Source: Gonium pectorale | Taxonomy: Eukaryota; Chlorophyta; Chlorophyceae; Chlamydomonadales; Volvocaceae | Direction: 5' to 3' | Assembly: GCA_001584585.1 (NCBI GenBank) | Contig: LSYV01000004.1 | Coordinates: forward strand, 333,164-364,764 | DNA length: 31,601 bases | Shown: positions 20,857 through 31,601 of the stretch, one piece after another | Layout of the letters: each line of letters starts with the position of its first letter | How positions within the stretch are numbered: the stretch's first letter is position 1 | The notes under the pieces: generated by a model | The model's database searches: none | Seen by the model: only the letters and a program-made list of their open reading frames with translations | What the model was told of the DNA's origin: nothing | Translations under genes and position numbers: made by a program

Positions 20857-23800
20857 ATGTCCACCTTTGCGGCGAAGTTGAGCGGTGGAGGGCCACGGGC
20901 TGGGCCCCAGGCCAAGCAGGGGCAAACAAATGGGGCAAACAAGTCAGCTGCTCCAGCCCGTCAGACCGTGGGGTTCAGTGTGGCCAGCAGCCCCGACCGG
21001 CTCGGCTTCGTGGGCAACGTGCTCGTTGGCTACAAGGTGGAGCTTCAGGTAGGCAGCGCACATTGTTGCCTGGGGCTTCGGGCTGGCCAACTCAGGCTCG
21101 AGGCGGCACAGAGGCGGCTTTCTGCATGTAGTTGAGCCGTGTGACGCATTGGCTGCAGGTGTCGAGCGGGATGGTCTACGAGGGCGTCTTTGGTTCGTTG
21201 CAAACGGACGGCGCGACGGGTCACTGCGTTGTGCTGAAATACGCAAAGGTCATTAAGGACCCCGGCGCATCCACCGACCGGACTGCTCTGGCGGAGAGGC
21301 CCGTGCCAGTCCTGACCATTCCGATAGCGGAGGTGGTCCAGGTGTTTGCAAAAGATGTGCGATTCAGCCCAGAGGACTTGTCTGGAGCGGACCGCAGTGA
21401 CGTGGGCTTTGAGACGGATGCAGCAATTTCCCGAGGTCGTGGCGGGTGAGCTGACCTGCAGGGCTGGAGACGATGGGGTGTCCACACTGGCATACGACGC
21501 CCACGATGCGCATGGAACGGGCAGGGTGGCGTATGCAGCAACTCGGCAGGTTTAAGTTTTGCGATCTGTCGGCCGCTCGCAGGGGTGTCCGCGAGCTGCA
21601 GCGCTGGCAGCCGGACGAGGGTGATGACTCGACAACGTTCAACCTAGAGTCGACCGGCGACAGCGGCGGGGTCTGGGATCAGTTTGCCGTTAACCGGGAC
21701 CGGTTCGGCGTGCAGACGACGTGGGACGAGCATTTCTACACTACAAAGATTAAGCGCGGGGAGTGCCGTATCACGGATGAGGAGGCCGCCCGCATCGCCC
21801 GCGAGATTGAGACGGGCGCGTCGGGGCCCACCACCAACATCCACATGCTGGAGGAGCGTGGTGGCGAGCTTGCTCCGGATGTGAGTGGTCCCGAGGCGGA
21901 GCAGTCGCGCGCCTGCATGCTGACGGGTCGGGGTGGGCGGGGAGCTACTGCCTGGTGTGAGGGACAAAGCAGTGAGGCGTCGGCCTGCTTGACCTGGTGT
22001 GAGGGTTGGGTGCCTCGGAACGCATTGACTGGCAACATTCGAGTCATGTACAGGCATTCACGGAATCATTGCGCCTTTGAGCCGACAGGTGGACGAGGAG
22101 GCGCTGTACGGTGCCGTTATCCGGGATCACCAGCCGGCTCCGGCACCTGGTCCGTACGTGCCGCCCCACCAGCAACAGCGGCAGCAGCAGCGTTCGCGGG
22201 CGCCGCAGCAGTCTGCGGCGGACCGTGCCGTGGCCTGGGGCCGGGCGGGCTCGGGCGTAGCGGCTGTCGCAGCCGGCCTGTCGGCAGTGGCCCAGCACCA
22301 GCAGCAGCAACACCCGCACCACCACCACCCGTCGTCGAGCCACCTGCAACATCATGCAGGTGAGCTATGGGTCCAGGCGAGTGGTACGTATTGGTAGGAG
22401 ACGCGTCTTAGTCTGTTGACGCAAGTCAGCGTTTGGTGGCTACATCATGCTTCGGTACTTGCACGACCACGCTGAGCTTTTTAGTCAAATGTTGGTTCTC
22501 GTACGCCTTGAGGCCAAGTCGGCGTGCCGTTGATTGCATCGCTCAAAGTCCGCATGCTAGTATAAAAGCGCGTCCTCGCTTGCCCTACTGAACCCTAAGG
22601 TGCTGCCGGTGGCAAGGCAGCTTCAGCGGCTTCCGCCGCCATCCCCGTCCCGGCACGGGCACCTCCACCAGCGGCCGCCGGGGCAGCAGCTCCAGACGGT
22701 GGCAGCGGCAGCGCGGGCAGCAGCGGCGCCACTGCGCCGATCGACATCGACGCGCGCAAGGAGGTCAACAAAGTGCGCAGCTCGCTCACCGTGGGGCCGA
22801 AGAAGGATCGCAGGTGAGGCTGGCAGCCGCGGGCGTATGGGCGACTGCGCGAGTTGGCAGTTCCCGTGCGTGGGAGGCATGAATGCCAGCGGCATGCTGT
22901 TGTACGGTGCCAAGTACGGTGCCCGCAATGTAACTTGTAAGGGCGCGGGGCTCGGTACGGCCGCTGAATGCCGGAACCCTGTGCGTTTTTCAGTTTGCCG
23001 GACGCTGCGACACCTGGACACCTGCCTCCTCGGTCCTGAGCTCCTGACCCTGCTTGCGCATGGCACCTCCTCGCAGCTCACCCTTTGGGACCCCCAAGCT
23101 GGGCATGTCTCGTTCGCCGGTGTTTGCCAGCCCCTTGGTCGCGGACCCTGTGTCATTTTCGGCTCTTGATCTGGACCCTGGGGCGCCGCAGGTGCGCCGG
23201 CTTCGGCAGGGAGGGGCGTGGTTGGCGTGCATCCGTATTCGACCAGGAAGGTCACATGCTCTTGATTGCCTAGTGCCTTTGGGCCTCATCCTCATGTAGC
23301 CGAGCAGGGCGGGGCAGGGCGGCGCCGAGGCTGCTGAGGTTCCGGGCATGAGGCTGCTTGTCTATGGCGTGGACATCCACGCGGACATCTCAAGATGCGC
23401 GCCTGACGCCGCCCCACAGGTCAAGCTGGATCCGGAGGCCCAGGCCGAGTTCCTGCGCTTCAAGGAGGAGATGAACAAGAAACGGTCGGGGCAAATGGGG
23501 TGCGTCGGCTGGTCCGCCTTGGTAGCATTTCGGGCCCTTTCGCAACCGTTGTCAAGATGCCGCCGTATGCATTCGACTCCATCGCATACCCACACCGTGT
23601 TGCGAAGGGTGTACATGCACTGAGTCGCAGTGGTACACAAGGATGTAAACTAGAACGAGCTGACGTGGTCCTCTTTACCGCTGTGCCTGCTGTGCTGTAT
23701 GCTGCAGTGCCGAGGCCGCCCTGGCGGACCTGAAGAAGGCCAGCTTCAAGGACCGCTCCAGCTCCTCCAACGGCACCGCGGCAGCATCAGCAGCGGCGCC

Positions 23801-25403
23801 AACCGGCTCCGAGCCAGCATCGGCGGCGGCCAGCGGGGGCGGCGCCGCCGGCGACGGTACCGCAGCGGCAGCATCCAGCCCAGCGGCAGCGGCCTCGGGC
23901 GGCGAGGAGGCGAAGCCCAAGGTGGTCTCGAAGCTGAACCCCAACGCAAAGCCCTTCTCGCTGAACATAAATGCGAAGGAGTTTGTGCCCTCCTTTTCGA
24001 AGCCCACGATGCCGGCAGCAGTGTCTACCGGCGGCGCTTCTGTCGCCGCCACCGCGGCCCCGAGCCCCGCCGCTTCCGCCGCCGCATCGAACGCAGCCGC
24101 TGCGGCGGCCGCCGCTGCCGCTGCCAGCGCATCGAACGCGGCGGCTGCGCCGACTGCTGTGGCCGCGGCCGCAGCCCAGGCTGCGACTGTCATCGCCAAT
24201 AGTCAGGCGAGCTACCTGACGGGCGGCGGCGGCCCGCACGGGCTGACGGTTACGTACCACCACTCCAACGCGGCTCAGGGTCACGGAGGGCCCCAGGGCA
24301 TTGCCATGGCCACGCAGTACGGCCATTCCGCCCAGGGTGCCATCCACGTAGCGCACGGGCACGGCGCCGTGCATCACGAGCGCGGCTATGGGGCGGGCGC
24401 TGGCGGACCCATGGGTCGGGAGCTCCGCGAGCACGGTGGTGTTTACCACCGCAACAGCGACCCGTACCGCGGCGGCGGCGGCGGTGGCAACATGGGGGAC
24501 GGTGGCGGCTATCGCGGCGGCGGCGAGCACTTTCGCAACGCCGCGGGTTCCGGCTCTGGTGACGGCTACCACCACCACCAGCACCACCATAAGGCCGGCG
24601 GTGGGCCGGGCGAGCACCATGGGGGCAAGGGGCCGGACGGCCACGCCGCCGGCGGCGGCGGGCTGCACAAAGTCCCTCCGCCGCCGCCACAGGGGCCCAT
24701 GTCGGCGGAGGGCCCCATGCAACATACTATGATTACCATGAACAGCGTGGCGCAGGCTGCCATGACGCCCCACGGCATCGTGCCCATGACGCCGGCGATG
24801 GCTGGCATGCCCAGCATGGGCGCCGTACCGTACGGCGTGGTCATGGCTCCGCCCGGGAGCGCCTACATGACCTCGGCGATGCCCCCGGGCACCGTCGCCA
24901 TGGCCTCAACCCCTAGCGGCCCCGTGCCCATCATGTATGCGGTCCGGCCCGCTGGCGGAGGCCCGGCCATGGCCATGGCGCCTGCGGGTATGGCCATGAT
25001 GGGGGCCCCGGGAATGGGTGGCCCGTACGGCGCAGCCGTCGGGCCGTACATGACCGCGCCGGGCGGGCTGCCGCCTCCCAGCCCCACCGGCCGCGCCCCG
25101 TCCACTGGCTTCTTCCAGCCGGCCGGCGCATACCCTATGATGGCCGCGGCGCACCCCGGGGGGCCGCACGCGCACCCGGGCGGCCCCATGGGGGGCCAGC
25201 CGGGCGCGCCCATGGGCGGCCACCACATGATGCAGGGCCCGGGCCACGCGCACGGCCATGGCCACATGGTGCCGCACATGCAGGACGGACGGGGCCCGGG
25301 CGGCATGGGGCCCAAGGGAGGCGGCCGCCAGGGTGGCGGCGGCCACCGCCCGCCGCGCATGGACCACGATCGGGTAGGGCCGGGGCCGCGCGACATGGAG
25401 TAG
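20857..25403 (+). CDS. Ataxin-2 family protein (Lsm-LsmAD-PAM2), PABP-interacting
   Basis: Ataxin-2 proteins bind RNA and poly(A)-binding protein and act in mRNA stability, translation and stress granules. Eight exons join in phase: 20857-21048, 21159-21445, 21583-21880, 22089-22359, 22600-22813, 23077-23191, 23420-23484 and 23708-25403, giving 1,045 residues. Residues about 36-135 are the Lsm domain (GMVYEGVFGSLQTDG). Residues about 145-265 are LsmAD (FETDAAIS; RELQRW; DQFAVNRDRFGV; VDEEALYGAV). Residues about 267-350 are Gln/His-rich. Two overlapping PAM2-like motifs lie at residues 555-577. The C-terminal roughly 450 residues are low complexity: Ala runs, then Gly/His, then Met/Pro/Gly-rich sequence with an RGG-like end. 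The donor after 23484 (GTCGGG) is atypical. A seven-codon uORF (20821-20844) lies just upstream. Exon 6 could begin at another acceptor, but 23077 is the one that keeps phase. Confidence 0.93.
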
Positions 25404-27445
25404 GCGAGTGGTCGGGACGGGTGAGCGGACGAGCTGAGCCGAGCGTGCTGTCGGCTTTCCGCCGACCGCGGGGAACCGGACAGGGGCGAGCGGGTGCCGG
25501 CGAGTGGCTTTGGGTCGTGGGTCTTGAGCTTGGTTTCGCTTATGAGCATAGAGGCTGCCATGCCAAGGGCCGGCTGCTTTCCCGTGCGCAAAGGAGGAGG
25601 AGTAGCCAGGAGGAAACACGCATGGCGTGCTGCGCTGTCGCTAATCCGGTCTCGGCGGCGATGAAGTCGCCTCTGTCGGCTATTTGCGGAGCATGACGGG
25701 TGACACCCCGAGCGCGTGGCGCAGGCTGGCGGTGGTCGCAACTGTATGAGGCAGTGCGGGCCAGTGCTTGCAACAATGCTGTGGCCAGGTCTAGGCGGGT
25801 TACATGCAAACTGCTTGCCGCTGATGCAGGCGAAGCTCCTCAATCCTACCCTGTTGTCTGTTGGCGATTGTTTCCGCCATCGTGCCTGTTTCGTGGTTAC
25901 AAGGGCGCATGGAGCCGGCGGATGGTACTGCAGCTGCGTACGGCCACGCTTGTGCGATGTGAAGGATAGGTACAGACCCTATCTGGGTCGTGTGCCAGGC
26001 AGGAGGACGTGTAACGCGCGTAGAGCATCCGCCACGCCTCTCATGCCATAAGCCTGATAGAATACCTTCACGTCATCAAAATCAACAAGGGCTGCTGATC
26101 CGTAAATATACCTTCGGTGTGCGCACAACGCTGTGAATCCCCTGCAATGCATCCGCGCCGTAACCACCAGAGCGGCGCACAAGCCCCTTGCTCCGGCCTT
26201 ACAGAGGAGTACCCGTCAAGCCCGAACGGACGGACACGAACGGATTGCACAGAGACATTTGTAACCCACCGGCTCCCAGCCAAGGTGAACCGCATCGAGG
26301 GAGGTTCTTGGCTTTGCCATGTCCACCCTCTCCACCTGTGCACTTCGCTCCTGCTGCTGAGCGCTTCGGCAGGTTGCGGAGAGCCTGATGGGCAGCCAGG
26401 GGACGCACTGAGGGTCGCCGGAGCCACGAAGGCATCCACAGTCGGGTGCATTGGCATCACACGGTGAGTGCACGCCGGGCGGGTCTAGCACTTGGGAGTA
26501 ATCTTTTCCTGTCAGGGGAGTGGCACGAGCGAGGCAGGCGGGAACGCTTGCAAGCTGTGCCGGAAACTGTGTTGCCAATCCAGGTCCCAAGTGCACTCCT
26601 GCGGGCGGGGAACCGAGCAGCGCGACATATGTGTGCCCCCGGTACGCCCCCCCCTCGGGGCCGCACCAAGAAGACTCCGCCGAGGGCTTCATCAGCTGCA
26701 GCAGAGCCTTGTTGCCGCAGGCTCTTCAGTGCAATCCAGTGGCCGCAAGCTGACCAACACAACAAGCACACCGACAGACACCATGGTTACTCAGCACGTC
26801 AGGCGCCACACCGTATGGACCTGCAGCAGGCTTGAGGGTCTGTGTACAATATTATCACCGTGCCGCAGCCCGGCATGTACAGACATAGCGTTCATGTGTG
26901 AGAAAGCCAACGCAGCCCACCGACCGTTCGAATGGATGCGTTTCTGACCGTGCAGAACCTTTAGCCCAGCCAGCCACTCACGGCGTTACAATATCGCCTC
27001 AATCTGCAGAGGCGCCAACGTCCCCACCACCTCTATGCCACGGAGCGGAGGACCCGTGCCGCCGCCGTCGGATGCGTAGGAGAGGGCAAGGCTGCATAAG
27101 GTGCAGTGGGTGCGGCATCGCCGACTCCCTGACCGCCCTCCCGCTCGCAATTTAGGGCCGACGCTGAGACGATGCACAGCGTGAGCAGCGGCCAGGTGAA
27201 CGTGTACAGCTGCATCCGTGTTCTGTGAAGTTGGTGATGAGGCGTTTGGCTGGCAGGCGCCCGCTGTATGCTCTTTTTTTGTGGGAAGGCACGTGGAGAG
27301 GCGATAAAGGGCGCAGACAACGGGAGGAACAGGCAGCCCTCCCGTGATGAAAACCACCGAAACCCTGTGCTGCGCTGTGCGGTGCCATGCCGTATCCGGA
27401 TTTCGTGTCCGCTATGTTACATAATACTGCTCAGCGAGCTTAACG
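25404..27445. other. Ataxin-2 3' region and unassigned DNA
   Basis: The first 0.6 kb, up to the TGTAA at 26010-26014, is probably ataxin-2 3' untranslated region. The remaining 1.4 kb shows no gene that I can support. A minus-strand ORF at 27033-27215 with a signal-peptide-like start is treated as a finding only. Confidence 0.6.
26010..26014 (+). terminator. Candidate TGTAA polyadenylation signal of ataxin-2
   Basis: This is the first TGTAA I found after the ataxin-2 stop codon at 25403, giving a 3' untranslated region of about 0.6 kb. It is assigned by motif and position only. Confidence 0.5.
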
Positions 27446-28137
27446 GTGTTTATGCCGGACGAGCGGGGCAAGCTGGCTGGCGGCAGGAACGGGCGCAGCC
27501 ACACCGAGCGGCTGGTCGAGCTGAAGCCACTGGCGCTGAAGAGCCTCCACCTGGTCAACGTCAGGCTGGCCTGCCAAGACGTGGCACAGCTGGCGCTGGC
27601 GGTGCCGGAGATCGAGGTGCGGCCTCGAGGTAATGGAAGAGCTGCTGAACCCCGTTTCTGGTTCTCTTTTTCTGCCGAGGAGCCACCCGGTGCCAGAAGT
27701 ATGCCCATATGCCGCAGTTTATCAATCTCCGCGACATCCACGACAGGCCTGTTCAGCGATTGGCCGCAGGCCGGGGCGCCGTGGGCATCTTGCACTCATG
27801 CGCCCCTCCGCCCGAGTCCCTGCTGTCCCGCCCGCAGAAACTGACGCTGACGGACATGCTCAGTTGCTCACGGACGCACTGCCGCTGCTACGCCTGCTCA
27901 AGCGCCTGACCGATGTGCGATGGCACGCTGAGCTGCCTGGAGCGCTGGTGCGCGCACGGCAAGGAGCGGGTGCGGTGCTACCTGTTGGGGCTGTGTGTGG
28001 AGGCGCCCGCCCTGGAGGCGGTGATCATGGAGACAGCTGGCGAGGAGGGCCTTCGTGTCAAGTGGGCGGGGCGGAGGAACACTACGGTGCAGCGTCCACG
28101 GAGACTGCGCTCTTGCTTCTATGGCAGTGATAACTAG
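27446..28137 (+). pseudogene. Leucine-rich-repeat-like gene fragment with a frame change
   Basis: The segment 27446-27616 reads as a Leu-rich stretch (LKSLHLVNVRLACQDVAQLA, then VPEIE) followed by a plausible donor (GTGCGG). After an acceptor at 27837 the LRR-like reading (QLLTDALPLLRLLKRLTDVRW) is in one frame. From about 27913 a different frame reads SCLERWCAHGKERVRCYLL and on to TAA at 28135-28137. An in-phase splice from the first segment meets a stop at 27907, so the two good readings cannot join without a one-base change. It may be a decayed member of an LRR-like family, a real gene with a sequence error, or chance. No function is assigned. Confidence 0.35.
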
Positions 28138-30820
28138 AAAGGAAGCACCAGCCCAAAGGCAGGAGGGAAGCCACGGGGCGGCCATGGCGGCTGGGAAGCG
28201 TCCTGGGTCTGCTGCGTTGGGGAAGGGCCTACTTCTCAGGGTGCAGCTGCATGTCTCTGTTGGAGGTGTGCGACGTGCTGAGCGAGGCCGGAACCTGCGG
28301 GATGGAGTGAACGTTGCTGGAAGTCCGCTATAGGAGCGTGTTGGAGAGGTGTGGTCCGTAGGCGGTTTGCTGCGTTCACACTCGCGCCGTGTATGCGCTT
28401 TTTGCTCTGATGCGGTTCGCAGCTTAGACTCTGAGGGCACGTGCTTGGAAGCGTACATAGCTACATGCCGTGCTGTTCAGCCCCTACATTGGATATGTTG
28501 AGACAAATGAGCAGAGTAGGGTTTACAGCCTACTTGATCTGCACGCACCACGCTTTCTTTGCGCGTTCTGTTTTAAGTTGCGGTTGCGTGACGGCCCGGG
28601 GCCCTAGGCGGATGCGGCTAGGCTGGGATATGGGCAACTCGTGAGAATGTGCAGTTGACGGGAGGTGGCAATGCGCATTCGATGCCGCCGTGTTGGTGCA
28701 AGGTGCGTGGCGCACAAGTATGGGTTTGCTGGCCAGAACAGCGTGCCCGCCAGTTCTTACCTGCATGGTAACGTACGGGGGCCATGCACCGTCGGGTCCA
28801 CTGTGCGCCCTTCTGCGTCGTGTCAAAGCGCTCCCCTGTTGTACACCAGTTGCCGACCATCGTTTGGACTTGCCCCCCTTGCATATGCGATATGCAAAGC
28901 TAAGCGCCTGAAACGGCAGTCACTAACCACCCTGGCACTAGCGTTGCGACCCATGGGCAACTTGGCCATGTCGCAAGGTGTGTCTTGTGTGCAGCCCACC
29001 AGTCCGCGCCAGCCTGTGCCCACATTTCTCTTTTTCTACAGCCAACCACTGTGCCGTCAGTTGGCGAGAAAGAAGAAAACCAGAAACGGGGAAGGCAGCC
29101 TCAAAGCGAGGCTAAGCGCCTCGTAAACCCCGGCACATGGGCGGCAGTCCCAGCAACGCTCCGTCCCTCGGGGCCACCTCGTCGCGATCTGCAGGCTGGG
29201 CCACAGGCTCTCAGTGCACTGAGCAGCGCTTCCAGCCTCTACACCTCCACCCGCTGATTACTATTATGAAGGAGGCCCCGCCAGCTGCGGTATGAGCCTA
29301 CCTACAGGCTGTCTGGGATACCAGGCACGCCATACTTCGGCGTCAGGCGCTGAAGCGGGGTAGAGACGAGGACCATAACCCGCTCCCCCACCCCAATATT
29401 CGCTATTCGTCCATGCCCCCCCGCCTTTGACGGACGTGCAACCTGCAACCTGCAAGGCAAACGGCATGCCTTCGAGTCCGAGTCTTTGCGCTGTGGTTCC
29501 GGCCAAGCTATCCGTGCTGCCCACCTCGCCATCGGTCGGGCTCTCCGCGTCTCGAGTAAGTGTCAGGAACAGGAACGGCGTATAAAAGTAGTGCTCGCTC
29601 ACCGGTTGACCGGTATGGTAACGGTCGGGCCTGTGCAGCAGATGCGACATGCCGACCCCCGGCCTGCCAGGCTAGGCAACGGCAGGGACCAGGAAGCCTC
29701 GAAGGCACCGGAGCAGCAGTACGGCTGTTGATGCCTTCAGCACAGGCGCCGGGCTGCAGCTGCTTATGCAAAGCTTGCCGCCGCCACCACCGCACGCTGC
29801 TAGGTGGTTTTGTGGCAGGGCGGCCACGCAGTGGCAATCACCGGGCAGCTTCTTGTTATTGCTTGGCACCCCGCTGCGCCGGGACCGCCAATCTGCACTC
29901 CACGGCGGCAGCCGTCTGGCGTCTACAGCCGAACTGCGGCGCCAGGGCACCTTAGGCCACCAGCTGGCGCCGATGTCGCCGAGGCGACGCGGCGCGCAAC
30001 AGCCATGGCATTGGGCTCGTGGCTTTGCGGACTCGCTCATTCTGTGAACAAAGCATGTGCAATGCTGCCAGGGGCTCCATGGGTCACGGGCACGGCTGCG
30101 TATGCCTGCAAGATGTTTACCGCATGTCCCTCTCCGCCGTCACGACCCCGCTGCTGCGCGCAACCCACTGCAGCTGCTGCATATACCGATCCCTGATTAA
30201 GACGCCCCGACGGACCAGGGAAGAAGTGCTACTTCGGAATATGAGAGAGCGACGAGGCCGCAAATCCTTGATCAGAGGCCCACGGGAACCGCTTCAGAAC
30301 TGCAACATCCGCGGTGTGCGGGCCCGGGCAGCACACCGCCTCGAGGGGCCCACGCAGCATGGCCGCCCAGTGCGCCTGCCAGCTCGGCAAGGGCGTCCTT
30401 GTACTGCTCGAAACCGTATTGTATTCGAACTCGCACCACCTAGTAAGCTCGGGCCAATCAATAAAACCCACACCCAACCCTCGCACCTTTCGCAAACCCC
30501 GCATGCCACCACGATGACCAGCCGGCAACCACGCACTCTGCAGCCACCCCATCCTGCGGACCAGGTCACACCCACGACGGTGTCGCCTCCCCGGTCAAGT
30601 CCAGTCCAGTCTCCAACCTTCCCCTGGACCCCATGCACCCATACACACGTGAACCTATACCAGCGTCAGCGCCTAGCGGCCAAATCTCCCTCCGTCTTCG
30701 TCATCAACTTGGTCCCCCCATGTCACCATGATTCCACATATTGTACACATCCCCGATAACCTATCAGCTGCCGCATCCGCACCGCTACCGCACCGCTACC
30801 GCACCGCGCCCCACAGCCCC
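28138..30820. other. 2.7-kb region without a recognisable gene
   Basis: Open frames here are short, on both strands, and do not resemble known proteins or show the strong third-position GC of the real exons. Part of the right end should be the 3' untranslated region of the minus-strand gene ending at 30821, although I see no TGTAA for it nearby. A perfect short hairpin lies at 30311-30339. Confidence 0.55.
30311..30339. repeat. Perfect stem-loop, 9-bp arms and 11-base loop
   Basis: GCGGTGTGC at 30311-30319 is the exact reverse complement of GCACACCGC at 30331-30339. The loop itself contains GGGCCCGGG. In GC-rich DNA such short hairpins can occur by chance. Confidence 0.6.
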
Positions 30821-31036
30821 TCACTCCTCCATCAGCAGCACCGGCGGCATGTCCCGCACGTTCTCCACCACGTTGGCGCCCACGCGGCCCTTGGCGGGCA
30901 CCCCGACCGCAGCTGGGGCAGCGAGAGCGGCGGCGGCGCCCAGCCCCGAGGCCAGCATGGGCGCTGCGCCGCCGCCCGCCACGGCGCCGCCGCGGCCTGT
31001 GCCGTGGTCCAGCTCCCGCAGCACCTCGGGGGTCAC
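30821..31036 (-). CDS. Last exon of an unidentified gene (5' partial)
   Basis: On the minus strand an acceptor (CCAACAG) at 31037-31039 is followed by 71 open codons ending in TGA at 30821. It begins VTPEVLRELDHGTGRGG, continues through an Ala/Gly-rich stretch and ends ENVRDMPPVLLMEE. Strong third-position GC and the clean acceptor favour a real terminal exon. Earlier exons must lie to the right; I cannot identify any with confidence in 31040-31601. I do not recognise the family. Confidence 0.55.
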   Translation of the reverse strand: MTPEVLRELDHGTGRGGAVAGGGAAPMLASGLGAAAALAAPAAVGVPAKGRVGANVVENVRDMPPVLLMEE

Positions 31037-31601
31037 CTGTTGGGGTTTGGGGCGGGAGGGTGGGGGAAGTGGGCGAGGGTCAAGGCTAAGGTAGGGCGCG
31101 ACGCCCCTTGCTTCGCAGACCCATTCGCAGCTCAGCGGGAGGGCAGGGAAGGACAGGGAAGGGTGCGCTTCGCAGCGCGGCAGGGCGCGGCGTCATGAAT
31201 AGGGATGGAGCCGGTCACTCCCGATACATGCATGGCATCGCGTGAAGAAACTGGTGAGCGCCTGGGTGGGAGGTTACAGGAGTGAGTGTGGTGGCGGCCT
31301 TGGCACCCGGTGCAAACTGCCGCTCTCCGCATCCCCTCAGCCGGTCTCCCAGGTGCCGTCAGACAAATGCCTCGACTGTCGTCAGGGTGGCGGCGCATCT
31401 GTGGGCGCCGCTCGGATTCGTCATCTAATGTTGTGTTCATCACACGGCACTGGTTGACCGGCTTGGGACGGGGGCATCAGCCTTGACGTCCTCTGTCAAG
31501 TGACAATCAATACCTGCTAAAGTGGCTGGCGGCAGCGATCAGCCCTTAAAGCGCACGTCCGCTCAGCGCCGCGGCCGTCCCCTCTACTACGCGCCTCCCC
31601 G
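31037..31601. other. Right edge, probable intron of the minus-strand gene
   Basis: This should contain the intron before the last exon at 30821-31036 and possibly earlier exons. I found no convincing coding exon in it. Confidence 0.4.

Noticed and set aside
23787..24773. A 328-codon open frame antisense to ataxin-2
   Set aside because: It is a shadow of the GC-rich, repetitive ataxin-2 exon 8; the plus-strand frame carries the PAM2 motifs and joins the upstream exons.
24863..25843. A 326-codon open frame antisense to the end of ataxin-2
   Set aside because: Same cause: Gly/Met codons read backwards as Pro/His; no start or splice context and no domain.
28138..30820. Several overlapping open frames of 60-150 codons
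   Set aside because: They are mutually overlapping on both strands, lack consistent splice sites or domains, and fit chance expectation in GC-rich DNA.
1..31601. CRISPR arrays, insertion sequences, phage genes or bacterial operons
   Set aside because: No regular spaced repeats, transposase-like frames or ribosome-binding-site-led gene strings are present; the window is intron-rich eukaryotic DNA.

Overview
The window looks like nuclear DNA from a green alga, most probably a volvocine or other Chlamydomonas-like flagellate. The genes are GC-rich and dense with introns of about 100-600 bases that have GTGNGN donors and pyrimidine-rich CAG acceptors. Candidate polyadenylation signals are the pentamer TGTAA used by these algae rather than AATAAA. 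One gene, IFT122, is specific to organisms that build cilia. I cannot name the species. No bacterial operon, CRISPR array, insertion sequence or phage feature was seen.

Layout, left to right. (1) 69-5753, plus strand: 16 exons of the 3' part of a secreted-type glycoside hydrolase, with an N-terminal F5/8 type C (discoidin, CBM32-like) domain and a TIM-barrel-like catalytic region; its 5' end lies outside the window. (2) 7161-16023, minus strand: a complete IFT122 gene of 22 or 23 exons encoding about 1,250-1,270 residues, convergent with gene 1. (3) 17370-20379, minus strand: a complete OGG1 8-oxoguanine DNA glycosylase gene of six exons, with a possible upstream start at 20568 that would add an organelle-targeting-like leader. 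(4) 20857-25403, plus strand: a complete ataxin-2 gene (Lsm, LsmAD, PAM2) of eight exons, head to head with OGG1. (5) 27446-28137, plus strand: a weak leucine-rich-repeat-like gene fragment whose best reading changes frame. (6) 30821-31036, minus strand: the last exon of an unidentified gene that must begin to the right. The regions 25404-27445 and 28138-30820 hold no gene I can support.

The genes do not form a pathway. They are neighbouring housekeeping loci for extracellular carbohydrate processing, retrograde ciliary transport, oxidative DNA repair and mRNA regulation. In the splice models of genes 1-4 every exon joins in phase with its neighbour, and the resulting proteins align along their length with the named families. 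I see no undescribed multi-gene system. The most unusual signals are: His in OGG1 at the position of the base-recognition Gln; loss of the second cysteine pair in the C-terminal IFT122 zinc ribbon; two overlapping PAM2-like motifs in ataxin-2; a discoidin-hydrolase fusion of uncertain family; a perfect hairpin just before a TGTAA signal; and a perfect 24-base palindrome downstream of OGG1.
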